From: Planctomycetota bacterium
GTDB lineage: Bacteria > Planctomycetota > Planctomycetia > Planctomycetales > Planctomycetaceae
Reading direction: 5' to 3'
NCBI GenBank assembly: GCA_013151585.1
Contig: JAADHY010000105.1
Location: 1 to 25,669 of the forward strand
DNA: 25,669 nucleotides
How positions within the stretch are numbered: the first letter of the stretch is position 1; every line of letters starts with the position of its first letter. The translations under genes and the position numbers were made by a program. Positions 6,451 to 15,034 of the stretch are shown here, in pieces. Below the pieces are notes generated by a model, which saw only the letters and a program-made list of their open reading frames with translations, had not been told where the DNA came from and ran no database searches.

Positions 6451-6652
6451 CTTTTTCTCCGCGGACGACCTCTCGCGCGACGTTCGTTTCCCCGGGGCGA
6501 GGCTGCTGACACGGGACGGGCTTTGTGTGCAGGTCGGCTCGGGACGAGTCGCCGACCTCCAGGACTCAGGCACGCGTCCGCCGTACAGGCCGCGCGAGGA
6601 GGAGCGGCAAGCTGACTTCCTCCCCAAAGACTCGAATTTCGGTCAGAACTCC

Positions 6653-7084
6653 ATGGCTAAATCGAACAGCGCCGGCTCAATTTGGAGCGAGCTTTTCGCG
6701 ATTGGGCTGTACAAGAAGAACCAAGGGCGGGTCGCCCGGCAACTGACGGCAGTCGGTATCGGGCTGCTGGTGGTGTTGGGGGCCTATACGCTTTCGCAGA
6801 CATTTTCTTCCGACACGCCGGCCCTCATCCGGGTCGGCATCCCGACGCTCCTGGCGGCGATCGGTCTATGGGTGACGTACCGATTAGTGAATTATCCTCG
6901 CTTTGCGGACTTCCTGATCTCGGTTGAGGCCGAGATGGACAAGGTGACCTGGTCGAGCCGGGAGCAGTTGTTTCGGGCCACGTGGGTGGTCATTTTTACG
7001 ATGCTTTTTTTTGGGGCGATCTTGCTGATCTACGACATATTTTGGCAATGGTTTTTTAAGCTGATCGGTTTTTTGGAGTTTTGA
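6653..7084 (+). CDS. secE: preprotein translocase subunit SecE
   Basis: 143 residues. SecE clamps SecY in the inner-membrane Sec translocon. Three membrane segments are visible (about 32-51, 58-79 and 109-130). Before the last one is the conserved amphipathic segment FADFLISVEAEMDKVTWSSR (84-103), the hallmark of SecE. The three-segment form matches E. coli rather than the short one-segment form. The ATG at 6653 is chosen because the longer open frame upstream runs through the tRNA-Trp gene. No strong ribosome binding site is seen. It is followed by nusG, as in most bacteria. Confidence 0.93.
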   Translation: MAKSNSAGSIWSELFAIGLYKKNQGRVARQLTAVGIGLLVVLGAYTLSQTFSSDTPALIRVGIPTLLAAIGLWVTYRLVNYPRFADFLISVEAEMDKVTWSSREQLFRATWVVIFTMLFFGAILLIYDIFWQWFFKLIGFLEF

Positions 7085-7240
7085 GCCTGCGGTGGGGGCT
7101 CGTTCCGATTCGGTGAACTCCCATTCGGTGAAGCCGGTCAGAGGCGTCGGGGCATGAGCAAAGTTGGCGGCGAAGCTGGCCGGGACACGCGACAGAAGGA
7201 TGAAGATCGGACTGCCTGGAAAAATTTCGTGCCAGGATTC

Positions 7241-7269
7241 TTGAAAATCTGGCCTCGTTTCGTCAACAT
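7241..7269 (+). promoter_or_regulatory. possible promoter upstream of nusG
   Basis: TTGAAA (7241-7246, five of six consensus bases) and CAACAT (7264-7269, three of six) are spaced 17 nt apart in the 278-nt secE-nusG gap. The -10 is weak. An internal promoter here would drive nusG and the L11 genes. Confidence 0.25.
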
Positions 7270-7362
7270 TCACAGTTTCCCGGATCTCCCGCCACCGACG
7301 TACTACAGGCAACCGCCGCGAATGCCTCTGAGCGGGCCAATTGGGGCAGGAAAGGTTGGGTG

Positions 7363-7956
7363 ATGGAGAACGACTCGGCGCCATCAAATCAGGCTTCTGC
7401 CGACGGGCAGGAGGAGACCCGTCCCGAGCTGAAGTGGTACGTCCTCAAGGTTCAGACGATGCGCGAGAACTCTATCCGCGAGTCGCTGATCCGGCGCATC
7501 AAGCGGGAGGGTCTGGAGGAGTATTTTGGGGACATTATCATCCCCACCGAAAAGGTCGTTGAGACAAAGGGCGGTAAGAAGAAGGTTGTCGAGCGGAAGC
7601 TCTACCCAGGGTATCTGATGATTCAGATGGCCCTCACGGACGACACGTGGTATCTAGTGCGGAGCACCAGCGGCGTCGGCGATTTTACCGGATCGGCCGG
7701 GAAGCCGGTTCCGATGCAGGAGCATGAGATCAATCGAATGCTCGGCCTGGAGGGGGCCAAGGACGCCGAGCCCGCCAAGATCAAAATTGAGTTTTCCGTC
7801 GGCGACGTGGTCAAGATCAAAGAAGGGACCTTCGAGAGCTTCGAAGGCACGATCGATTCGATCGACGAGGCGAACGGCAAGATCACCGTGCTGATCGAGA
7901 TTTTCGGTCGGTCGACTCCGGTCGAGTTGGATTATTGGCAGGTGGAACGGGTTTGA
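7363..7956 (+). CDS. nusG: transcription termination/antitermination factor NusG
   Basis: 197 residues from the ATG at 7363; a GTG directly before it (7360) is an alternative. The NGN domain (about 24-125) binds RNA polymerase: KWYVLKVQTMRENSIRESL, then KLYPGYLMIQMALTDDTWYLVR. The KOW domain (about 143-197) contacts ribosomal S10 or Rho: VGDVVKIKEGTFESFEGTID. About 22 acidic, probably disordered residues precede the NGN domain. AAAGG lies 7 nt before the ATG. Order secE-nusG-rplK is conserved. Confidence 0.96.
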   Translation: MENDSAPSNQASADGQEETRPELKWYVLKVQTMRENSIRESLIRRIKREGLEEYFGDIIIPTEKVVETKGGKKKVVERKLYPGYLMIQMALTDDTWYLVRSTSGVGDFTGSAGKPVPMQEHEINRMLGLEGAKDAEPAKIKIEFSVGDVVKIKEGTFESFEGTIDSIDEANGKITVLIEIFGRSTPVELDYWQVERV

Positions 7957-8043
7957 GGAAGCTCCGATGGCGACGTGAACGGACGAGGTGAGTCGGTTCG
8001 CGTCGGTCGGTTTGTATTCATCTGAGGCGATCGCACAAAGACG

Positions 8044-8472
8044 ATGGCAAAACAAGTCGTGGCACAAGTGAAGGTCCAGATTCCCGGCGGGCAGGCCACT
8101 CCCGCGCCCCCCGTCGGCACGGCCCTCGGGCCGCACGGAATCAACATGGGCCAATTCGTCCAGCAATTCAACGACCGGACGAAGGAGATGGCCGGAACGG
8201 TCGTGCCGGTCGTCGTGACGATCTACAATGATCGGTCCTTTGATTTTGTCGTAAAAAGTCCGCCAGCCGCCGTCTTGCTCAAACAGGCTGCCCAGATCGC
8301 CAAAGGGGCCAGCAATCCGAAGGCCGAGAAGGTGGGAACGGTCACGGAGCAGCAAGTCCGGGAAATCGCGGAAAGGAAATTCAACGACCTGAACGCCCCG
8401 AATCTGGAAGCGGCCATGCGGATGATTGAAGGAACCGCGAGAAGCATGGGGATTGAGGTGGTTAAGAGCTAG
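8044..8472 (+). CDS. rplK: 50S ribosomal protein L11 (uL11)
   Basis: 142 residues, the family's normal length. It binds the GTPase-associated region of 23S rRNA at the stalk base. The N-terminal domain has the proline-rich segment PGGQATPAPPVGTALGPHGI (16-35). The C-terminal RNA-binding domain includes VTEQQVREIAERKFNDLNA and ends MGIEVVKS. It lies 87 nt after nusG and 106 nt before rplA. L1 represses the L11-L1 mRNA in E. coli; I cannot confirm such a site here. Confidence 0.97.
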   Translation: MAKQVVAQVKVQIPGGQATPAPPVGTALGPHGINMGQFVQQFNDRTKEMAGTVVPVVVTIYNDRSFDFVVKSPPAAVLLKQAAQIAKGASNPKAEKVGTVTEQQVREIAERKFNDLNAPNLEAAMRMIEGTARSMGIEVVKS

Positions 8473-8578
8473 CGGGCTGTCCGCTGGTCCGACTCTGTGG
8501 CAGGCCGACGCGCCGCCCCGCTCGCGACTGGGGTGAACCGGTCCCTCAGGAATCGGCAACAGGAAAGCACAAAGGACG

Positions 8579-9283
8579 ATGGCAAAGCGTTCTAAGCGAA
8601 TTGAGTTCTTAAGGCAGAAGGCGAAAGAGCTGGGCACGGTTGACTTGCCCACCGCTGTTCGCGCGCTGAAGACCTTGGAGAAGGACTTGCCGAAGGGGAT
8701 ACAGCCGTGCCGGTTCGACCAGACGGTTGAAGTCTCCGTACGGTTGGGGGTGGATCCGAAGCAGGCCGACCAGATCGTTCGGGGATCGATTGTGCTGCCG
8801 CACGGGATCGGCAAGACACAGCGGGTGCTGGTTTTCGCCCAGGGGGAAAAGGCAGAGGAAGCGAAGGAAGCGGGTGCCGATTATGTCGGCGGCAAAGAGC
8901 TCGCGGAAAAGATTAAGAACGGGTGGCTCGATTTTGATGTGGCCATCGCCACGCCGGATATGATGAGCGTCGTCGGGCCGCTGGGGCGCATCTTGGGACC
9001 TCGCGGACTGATGCCCTCGCCCCGGGCGGGAACGGTCACTCAAGACGTGGCCAAGACGGTCAAAGAATACAAAGCGGGCAAGGTCGAATTTCGCGTGGAT
9101 TCCGGGGGCAACGTTCATTGCATCGTCGGAAAGTTGTCTTTTGATGAGTCTCAGCTTGTTGAGAACATCGAGGCCCTTCTGAAATATATCCAGTCGCTCC
9201 GTCCAGCGGCTGCGAAGGGCCAGTACATTCGGAACATCGCGATTTCCGCGTCCATGATGCCCGCGATCAGCGTGGCGGCCTAA
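8579..9283 (+). CDS. rplA: 50S ribosomal protein L1 (uL1)
   Basis: 234 residues, standard length. It forms the mobile L1 stalk that moves deacylated tRNA out of the E site. The signature VGPLGRILGPRGLMPSPRAG and then TVTQDVAKTVKEYKAGKVEF mark the second domain. The first and last segments (FDQTVEVSVRLGVDPKQADQ and IRNIAISASMMPAISV) form domain I. The ATG gives the usual N-terminus MAKRSKR. It is followed by a 99-nt leader before rplJ. Confidence 0.97.
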   Translation: MAKRSKRIEFLRQKAKELGTVDLPTAVRALKTLEKDLPKGIQPCRFDQTVEVSVRLGVDPKQADQIVRGSIVLPHGIGKTQRVLVFAQGEKAEEAKEAGADYVGGKELAEKIKNGWLDFDVAIATPDMMSVVGPLGRILGPRGLMPSPRAGTVTQDVAKTVKEYKAGKVEFRVDSGGNVHCIVGKLSFDESQLVENIEALLKYIQSLRPAAAKGQYIRNIAISASMMPAISVAA

Positions 9284-9333
9284 TGGTCGGACGTCAGTTC
9301 GCAACGGGACCTCGCGACTTGGGAGCACTTCGA

Positions 9334-9354
9334 CCTGCCGACCCAATTGGCAGG
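9334..9354 (+). promoter_or_regulatory. hairpin in rplJ leader, possible L10 autoregulatory site
   Basis: CCTGCC (9334-9339) pairs with GGCAGG (9349-9354), loop GACCCAATT, 28 nt before the rplJ start. L10-L12 binds its own leader in many bacteria. The location fits, but the kink-turn features of known leaders are not evident by eye. Confidence 0.3.
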
Positions 9355-9382
9355 CCGATTCTGACGGAAGCAGTCAAGAGCC

Positions 9383-9910
9383 ATGAGCAAACGGGTCAAG
9401 GAACTGGTTGTTGAAGAAATCAAGAAGCGGCTCGGCTCGTGCACCGAGATGCTGGTCGTGGACTCGTCGCGGTTGGACGCGGTGACGACCAATCGGTTCC
9501 GCCTGGCGCTGCGTGAGAAAAACATCCGCATGACGGTGAAGAACTCGCTGGCACGCCAGGCGTTGCACGGCCTGGGCGTCACGGCGCTGGACCCCGTTCT
9601 GGAAGGGCCGTCTTCTTTGGTTTGGGGCGGCGAAGACATCGTTTCTTTGTCCAAAGAGATCACGAAGTGGGCAAAGGAACTGGAGACGCTTCAGATCAAG
9701 GGCGGTGCGGTCGAGGGAACGACGCTGGGGCCCGAAGACGTGGAGGCGCTGAGCAAGAGTCCGGGGCGGGTCGAGTTGATCGGACGGGTGATCATGCTCG
9801 CGTTGAGCCCGGGTGGCCGACTGGTCGGCGCAATGCTCGGCCCCGGCGGCACGGTCGCCGGCCAAGTCAAGTCGCGTGCCGAAGAGGACGGGGATGCGGC
9901 GTCCGAATGA
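9383..9910 (+). CDS. rplJ: 50S ribosomal protein L10 (uL10)
   Basis: 175 residues. It anchors L12 dimers to the stalk base. The N-terminal RNA-binding domain reads MSKRVKELVVEEIKKRL…MLVVDSSRLDAVTTNRFRLA…MTVKNSLARQAL, and a C-terminal helix (about 130-165) is where L12 dimers dock. The tail is acidic and probably flexible (RAEEDGDAASE). No strong Shine-Dalgarno is seen. A 220-nt gap, unusually long, separates it from rplL. Confidence 0.95.
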   Translation: MSKRVKELVVEEIKKRLGSCTEMLVVDSSRLDAVTTNRFRLALREKNIRMTVKNSLARQALHGLGVTALDPVLEGPSSLVWGGEDIVSLSKEITKWAKELETLQIKGGAVEGTTLGPEDVEALSKSPGRVELIGRVIMLALSPGGRLVGAMLGPGGTVAGQVKSRAEEDGDAASE

Positions 9911-9928
9911 GTTTTGGGCAAGGGCGGA

Positions 9929-9999
9929 GACGTTGCTGGCGGCGGCCGCATCCGGGGCGTGCGTTCCCGTCGCCCTTTCGGTGGCGGGCGGGCAACGTC
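9929..9999 (+). promoter_or_regulatory. nested hairpin in the rplJ-rplL spacer
   Basis: Outer arms GACGTTGC (9929-9936) and GCAACGTC (9992-9999) are perfect 8-bp complements. Inside, CCCGTCGCC (9966-9974) pairs with GGTGGCGGG (9980-9988), 9 bp with two G-U and a CTTTC loop. There is no T-tract, so it looks like an mRNA processing or stability element rather than a terminator. Ribosomes need several copies of L12 per L10, so a differential-expression device at this point makes sense. Confidence 0.45.
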
Positions 10000-10130
10000 A
10001 TGAGAATAAAGCACTCCTGACGCATTGGGGAAAGTTGGCTCTTTGAGGTAGGCACGCCCGCGTCGGGAAGGAGCACGTTCGGGAGCGAATACGGTTTATC
10101 CCTCGAAGATTCGAGAAAGGAAAGGAAACG

Positions 10131-10544
10131 ATGGCGACTGTTGAGTCCACTACTCAATTCGACGAAGCCACCAAAGAGCTTGGCGACAAGATCGCCAACT
10201 TGACGCTGTTGCAGGCGAAAGCGTTGGCGGATTATCTGGAAGAAGTGCACGGGATCAAACCGGCGGGCGGCGGCGTCGTGATGGCGGCTCCGGGGGCCGC
10301 GGGCGAAGGTGCGGCTGCAGCCGAGGAAGAAAAGACGGAGTTCGACGTCATTTTGACTGGCTTCGGAGACAACAAGATCCCGGTGATCAAGGTGGTGCGC
10401 GCCATCACCGGCTTGGGGCTGAAGGAGGCCAAGGAGCTGGTCGAAGGGGCGCCGAAGCCGATCAAAGAAGGCATCCCGAAAGAGGAAGCCGAGAAGCTCA
10501 AGAAAGAAATTGAGGAAGCCGGCGGTTCGTGTGAGATCAAGTAG
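10131..10544 (+). CDS. rplL: 50S ribosomal protein L7/L12 (bL12)
   Basis: 137 residues, slightly longer than the usual 120-130. The N-terminal dimerisation domain (about 8-45) contains DKIANLTLLQAKALADYLEE. An Ala/Gly-rich hinge follows (about 46-64). The C-terminal factor-binding domain (about 66-137) includes EFDVILTGFGDNKIPVIKVV and GLGLKEAKELVEGAPKPIKE, which recruit EF-Tu and EF-G. A purine-rich ribosome binding site (AAAGGAAAGGAAAC) stands just before the ATG. Confidence 0.97.
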   Translation: MATVESTTQFDEATKELGDKIANLTLLQAKALADYLEEVHGIKPAGGGVVMAAPGAAGEGAAAAEEEKTEFDVILTGFGDNKIPVIKVVRAITGLGLKEAKELVEGAPKPIKEGIPKEEAEKLKKEIEEAGGSCEIK

Positions 10545-10598
10545 CCGGTGGAAGGGCAGTCCTTGCGGCTGCCGCAGCCGGTTCCGGCAGGAGAGAGC

Positions 10599-10630
10599 GG
10601 AACGCCACGGCGGGAGGCTTGTGGCGTTCC
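10599..10630 (+). terminator. hairpin after rplL, possible attenuator
   Basis: GGAACGCCAC (10599-10608) pairs perfectly with GTGGCGTTCC (10621-10630) around a 12-nt loop, 54 nt after the rplL stop codon. In E. coli a partial terminator at this place lowers rpoB relative to L12. No T-run follows, so the mechanism here, if any, may differ. Confidence 0.4.
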
Positions 10631-11152
10631 CCAACCGAATCCGGACCGGAAGCGGGTGTGCCGATCGCCAGCGATCGCCTGCGTGGCGACTGGCGGTTCG
10701 TGGGCCCGTTGGTTGACAGACCGTGCTGGGAGAGCCGAGACACGATGGAGTTGGGGCAAACGACGCTCGGCGGACTCAGGATCACGTGGCCCGACGTGCG
10801 CAGCCGGTCACGCTTGCTATGGGCAGCTTGGGGAGCATGCAGCGATTCCAGTTCCGAAAGTCTCACTTACGATGCGCGCCGGGGCGGGAGGATGGACTCA
10901 CGGTGCCATTTCGCCGAAGCCAGCCCCCGAGTTCCCGCCGGTCGGGAGGGGCGTCCCCACCGTTCCCACGCTCGCATCGTCTGATTGGTTGAGCCTGAAA
11001 CAATCTGTGCGCTATCGACGGACAGTCAACGCGAAATCCTTCGGCGTGTTATCGCAAGAGGTCTTGCTGACGCGGCCGGGACTGACGGCCCATACAGCCC
11101 CCGCGTCTGGCGTCGAACGTTGTGTGCCAGTTCTGGACGTGGGCCGGAACCC

Positions 11153-11183
11153 CCAGCGGGACCGATTATCGGTCTTTCGCTGG
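11153..11183 (+). promoter_or_regulatory. compound hairpin in the rpoB leader
   Basis: Outer arms CCAGCG (11153-11158) and CGCTGG (11178-11183) enclose GACCGA-TTA-TCGGTC (11160-11174). It ends 58 nt before the rpoB start. It could control rpoB translation or mRNA stability, or be an operator dyad. Confidence 0.4.
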
Positions 11184-11241
11184 TCCAAGCGGTCGGCCCG
11201 AACCCCATTCCCTTGTCCTTGAGGCACGAAGAGAGAGACGT

Positions 11242-14200
11242 ATGCCTGTTCCAGCAACACGTACCCTTGTCACCGAGACGGTTCGAAATTTCGGCCGTAT
11301 TCAGCATGCCGTGGACGTATCGACTCTGTCTGACCTGACGCGGATTCAGACGGAGTCCTATGAGCGGTTCCTGCAGGCCGACAAGAAGCCTCACGAGCGC
11401 AAGAACCAGGGACTGGAGGAAATCCTGCGGGAGGTGTTCCCGATCAAAAGTTACGACGAGCAGTACACGCTCGAGTACTTGGGCTACGAGTTGGGGAAGC
11501 CTCGCTATACACCCACCGAGTGCCGCCAGCTTCGGCTGACCTACGGGCGTCCCTTCCGAGTTAAGTTGCGTCTGAATAAAAAGGAGCCCATCGAAGAAGA
11601 GGTGTATCTCGGCGATCTGCCGATCATGATTGGTGGTGGCGAATTCATCATCAACGGGGCAGAACGAGTCGTTGTCAGCCAATTGCACCGTTCTCCGGGT
11701 GTCGACTTCGTACTGACCGCTGAGCCGGGCGAACGCAAGTCTCACTCGTGCCGCATCATCCCTGAACGCGGAAGCTGGATTGAGCTGGTCGTTACCAAGA
11801 AGGACACCCTTCAGGTTCGGATCGACCAAAGCGGCAAGTTCTCGGCTATGACCTTGCTGCGCGCCATGGACCCGAAATACTCGACTGACGCCGACCTGGT
11901 CCGAACGTTTTACAAGACCAAGACGGTCCGTTTGTCGGGCCAGCGGGCCGCCAAAGGCTTGGTGGATCAGTACGCCGCTGAGGACATCGTTTACCCGGCG
12001 GGGACGGAGCGTTGCGGCGAAATCATCGTGGATTGCGGCCACCGGATCACCGAAGATCTGGCCGAGGAGATCGCCGTCTCGGGCTTGAAAAGCGTTCAAA
12101 TCGTGGACGGAGCCGACGACCTGCTCGCTTTGAATAGCATTGTCGAAGATGCTACGTCGACACACGAAGAAGCTCTGCTGAAGATCTACCAGCGATTGCG
12201 GCCGGGCAACCCCCCGCAGTTGGAAAAGGCCGTCGAGCTCTTCAAGGAGAAGTTTTTCGATGTCAACCGGTATCGGTTAGGGCAGGTGGGCCGCTTCCGG
12301 ATCAACCGCAAGTTCGGGCAGGACATCCCGGACACGGAAATGACGTTGCGGCCGGAAGATTATGTCAACGCCATCCGCTACATCATGCGGTTGAGGCGGA
12401 ATGATCCGACGGCTTACGTCGACGACATCGACAACTTGGGCAACCGGCGCCTGCGCACGATCGACGAACTGGCAGCGGACGAAATCCGCAAAGGTTTTCT
12501 GAAGCTGAAACGGACCGTGCAGGAGCGGATGAGCCTGAAGGACGTCGAGGAGATGACGCCGCGCACGCTGATCAATCCAAAAAGTGTGTCGGCGGCGATC
12601 GACTACTTCTTTGGCCGGAGCGAACTATCGCAGGTCGTCGACCAGACGAACCCGCTATCGATGCTGACCCACGAGAGACGCTTGAGCGCCCTGGGACCGG
12701 GCGGCCTGAACCGCAAGCGAGCGGGTTTCGAGGTCCGCGACGTGCATATTTCGCACTACGGACGGATTTGCCCGGTCGAGACGCCCGAAGGGACAAACAT
12801 TGGCTTGATCTCGAGCCTCAGCATCTTTGCGAAGGTCGATGAGTACGGCTTCCTGATCACTCCGTACCGCAAGGTGGTCAAAGGGAAACTGACGGACGAA
12901 GTCGAGTGGCTCCGTGCGGACGAAGAGGCTCACGCCTACGTCGTCCCGTCGGATACCCCCGTCGAAAACGGCCAGATCGTGCCCGAACGCGTTTTGGCGC
13001 GATACCACAACGACGTTGTCTGGGCGGATCGCAATCAGATTCAGTACATCGACTTGTCGCCGTGTCAGATGGTGGGTGTCAGTGCCAGCTTGATCCCCTT
13101 CCTGGAGCACGACGACGCGAACCGCGCCTTGATGGGGTCAAACATGCAGCGGCAAGCCGTGCCGCTGCTCGTGACCGAACCGCCCCTGGTCGCCACCGGG
13201 ATGGAGAAGGTTGTTGCCGAAAACTCCGGCATGCTGGTCCGCGCCGAGCGATCCGGCAAAGTGACCTACGTGGACGCGAACGTTGTGGAAGTCGACGGCA
13301 AACGCTATCCGCTCCGCAAGTACATCGGCCTGAATGAGCGGACGTGCCTCAATCAGAAGCCGGTGGTGAAGGTGGGCGACCGCGTCAAGAAAGGGCAGCT
13401 CTTGTGCGACAGCGCCGCGACCAAGGACGGCGAGTTGTCCTTGGGACGCAACGTCCTGGTGGCGTTCATGTCGTGGGAGGGCTACAACTTCGAGGACGCG
13501 ATCATTCTGTCCGAGCGGCTTGTGAAGGACGACGTCTACACGTCGATCCACATCGACGAGTTTGACGTGGAAATTCGCGAGACCAAGCTAGGCCGCGAGG
13601 AGTTCACTCGCGACATCCCGAACGTCAGCGAAAAGGCATTGCGGCATCTCGGCGAAGATGGCGTCGTCCAGGTCGGCACTCGCGTACGACCGGGGGACAT
13701 CCTGGTCGGCAAGGTCTCACCCAAGGCCAAGTCGGAACTGACGCCGGAAGAAAAACTCTTGCACGCCATCTTCGGCCGAGCCGGCGAAGACGTGAAAAAC
13801 GAGTCGCTGGAAGTGCCGAGCGGTGTGGAAGGCATCGTGATCCACACGGAGAAATTTTCGCGGCGGATGAGCCTGCCGGAAGCCGAGCGGAAGAAGTTCG
13901 AGCAAGAACTGAAGAAAGTTGAGCAAGAAGGGAACGCTCGAGTGGCGACGGCCTTCCGTGAGTTCCTGGAACAATTGGAAAAGGTCTTGGGACGCCACTT
14001 GACGGACGAGAGCGGCCGCGAGCTGCGATCGATCCAGGACAACAAGTTCCTGACCGAATACGCCCGGAACTTTCAAGATCATTTCGACCGGCTCGACATC
14101 CGCAGTCCTCAAAAGCTGGCGGACTGCAAGAAGCTGATGAAGGAAGCCTGGCCGCTGGTCGAAGAAGCGATCGACGAGCGAGACCAGCAGATCAACAGCA

Positions 14201-14967
14201 TGAAGCGGGGCGACGAGTTGCCCAGCGGCGTGTTGCAAATGGTCAAGGTTTATGTCGCGTCGAAGCGGCAAATTTCCGTCGGTGACAAGATGGCCGGTCG
14301 CCACGGGAACAAAGGCGTCATTTCGAAGATTCTGCCGGTGGAAGACATGCCGTTTCTGGAGGATGGCACGCCGGTGGACATCATCCTGAACCCGCTGGGC
14401 GTGCCCAGCCGGATGAATGTGGGCCAGATTCTGGAAACCCACCTGGGCTGGGCGGCTTCGAAATTGGGCTTTCGTGCCGTTTGTCCGGTCTTCGACGGTG
14501 CGGATGAAGAAGAAATCCATCGGTGCTTGAAGGAGGCGGGACTTCCGGAAGACGGCAAAACGGTGCTCTATGATGGCCGGACCGGCGAGCCGTTCGAGCA
14601 GAAAGTGACGGTCGGATACATCTACATGATGAAGTTGCACCACCTGGTGGACGATAAGGTCCACGCGCGGGCTACCGGCCCTTACTCGCTGATCACCCAG
14701 CAGCCGCTGGGTGGGAAGGCTCGCTTTGGCGGCCAGCGATTCGGCGAGATGGAAGTCTGGGCCTTGGAAGCCTACGGTGCGGCTTACATCCTGCAGGAGC
14801 TGTTGACGGTCAAGAGCGACGACGTCGAAGGCCGCACGAAGATTTATGAGTCGATGGTCAAAGGCGAAAACACACTCGAAGCCGGCACGCCGGCCAGCTT
14901 CGAAGTGTTGATGAATGAGATCCGGGGCCTGGGTCTGAACCTGCAACTAGAAAAGTCTCCCGTCTAG
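11242..14967 (+). CDS. rpoB: DNA-directed RNA polymerase beta subunit
   Basis: 1241 residues, shorter than the 1342 of E. coli, so one or both large lineage-specific insertions of that protein are reduced. The ATG at 11242 gives MPVPATRTL and then the conserved start region; an upstream in-frame start at 11122 would add 40 unsupported residues. The rifampicin region is intact: SQVVDQTNPLSMLTHERRLS with Q464, D467, H477 and S482, corresponding to Q513, D516, H526 and S531 in E. coli. ETPEGTNIGL has Thr518 where most bacteria have Pro. The C-terminal end has GGKARFGGQRFGEMEVWALE. A 67-nt gap separates it from rpoC, almost certainly in the same transcript. Confidence 0.98.
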   Translation: MPVPATRTLVTETVRNFGRIQHAVDVSTLSDLTRIQTESYERFLQADKKPHERKNQGLEEILREVFPIKSYDEQYTLEYLGYELGKPRYTPTECRQLRLTYGRPFRVKLRLNKKEPIEEEVYLGDLPIMIGGGEFIINGAERVVVSQLHRSPGVDFVLTAEPGERKSHSCRIIPERGSWIELVVTKKDTLQVRIDQSGKFSAMTLLRAMDPKYSTDADLVRTFYKTKTVRLSGQRAAKGLVDQYAAEDIVYPAGTERCGEIIVDCGHRITEDLAEEIAVSGLKSVQIVDGADDLLALNSIVEDATSTHEEALLKIYQRLRPGNPPQLEKAVELFKEKFFDVNRYRLGQVGRFRINRKFGQDIPDTEMTLRPEDYVNAIRYIMRLRRNDPTAYVDDIDNLGNRRLRTIDELAADEIRKGFLKLKRTVQERMSLKDVEEMTPRTLINPKSVSAAIDYFFGRSELSQVVDQTNPLSMLTHERRLSALGPGGLNRKRAGFEVRDVHISHYGRICPVETPEGTNIGLISSLSIFAKVDEYGFLITPYRKVVKGKLTDEVEWLRADEEAHAYVVPSDTPVENGQIVPERVLARYHNDVVWADRNQIQYIDLSPCQMVGVSASLIPFLEHDDANRALMGSNMQRQAVPLLVTEPPLVATGMEKVVAENSGMLVRAERSGKVTYVDANVVEVDGKRYPLRKYIGLNERTCLNQKPVVKVGDRVKKGQLLCDSAATKDGELSLGRNVLVAFMSWEGYNFEDAIILSERLVKDDVYTSIHIDEFDVEIRETKLGREEFTRDIPNVSEKALRHLGEDGVVQVGTRVRPGDILVGKVSPKAKSELTPEEKLLHAIFGRAGEDVKNESLEVPSGVEGIVIHTEKFSRRMSLPEAERKKFEQELKKVEQEGNARVATAFREFLEQLEKVLGRHLTDESGRELRSIQDNKFLTEYARNFQDHFDRLDIRSPQKLADCKKLMKEAWPLVEEAIDERDQQINSMKRGDELPSGVLQMVKVYVASKRQISVGDKMAGRHGNKGVISKILPVEDMPFLEDGTPVDIILNPLGVPSRMNVGQILETHLGWAASKLGFRAVCPVFDGADEEEIHRCLKEAGLPEDGKTVLYDGRTGEPFEQKVTVGYIYMMKLHHLVDDKVHARATGPYSLITQQPLGGKARFGGQRFGEMEVWALEAYGAAYILQELLTVKSDDVEGRTKIYESMVKGENTLEAGTPASFEVLMNEIRGLGLNLQLEKSPV

Positions 14968-15034
14968 GTCTGCGCGGTCCGCACTGGCACGGTGACTGTT
15001 CGTCCGTTGCGCACCCCAAAAAAGGAGCAATCCT

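Larger units (their letters stand above)
10545..11241. other. 697-nt rplL-rpoB spacer with hairpins
   Basis: No gene supported; the frames here are arginine- and serine-rich and match nothing. It holds a 10-bp hairpin after rplL (10599-10630) and a compound hairpin before rpoB (11153-11183). TTGACA occurs at 10713 but has no -10 partner. TTGAGC at about 10989 with TATCGA 18 nt on is a weak promoter possibility. The rplL-rpoB gap is long in many bacteria and may hold an attenuator or mRNA cleavage site. Confidence 0.5.

Noticed and set aside
6338..6652. N-terminal extension of SecE
   Set aside because: It would be translated through the tRNA-Trp gene, and SecE homology begins after 6653.
10713..10741. 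TTGACA as an rpoB promoter -35 box
   Set aside because: The bases 16-18 nt downstream (around CGAGAC) are GC-rich and bear no likeness to TATAAT.
11122..11241. 40-residue N-terminal extension of RpoB
   Set aside because: The residues match no RpoB N-terminus, and the compound hairpin at 11153-11183 lies in it. The ATG at 11242 gives the normal start.
12628..12796. Natural rifampicin resistance in RpoB
   Set aside because: The main contact residues Q464, D467, H477 and S482 are of the sensitive type. Thr518 corresponds to E. coli position 567, which I cannot link to resistance.
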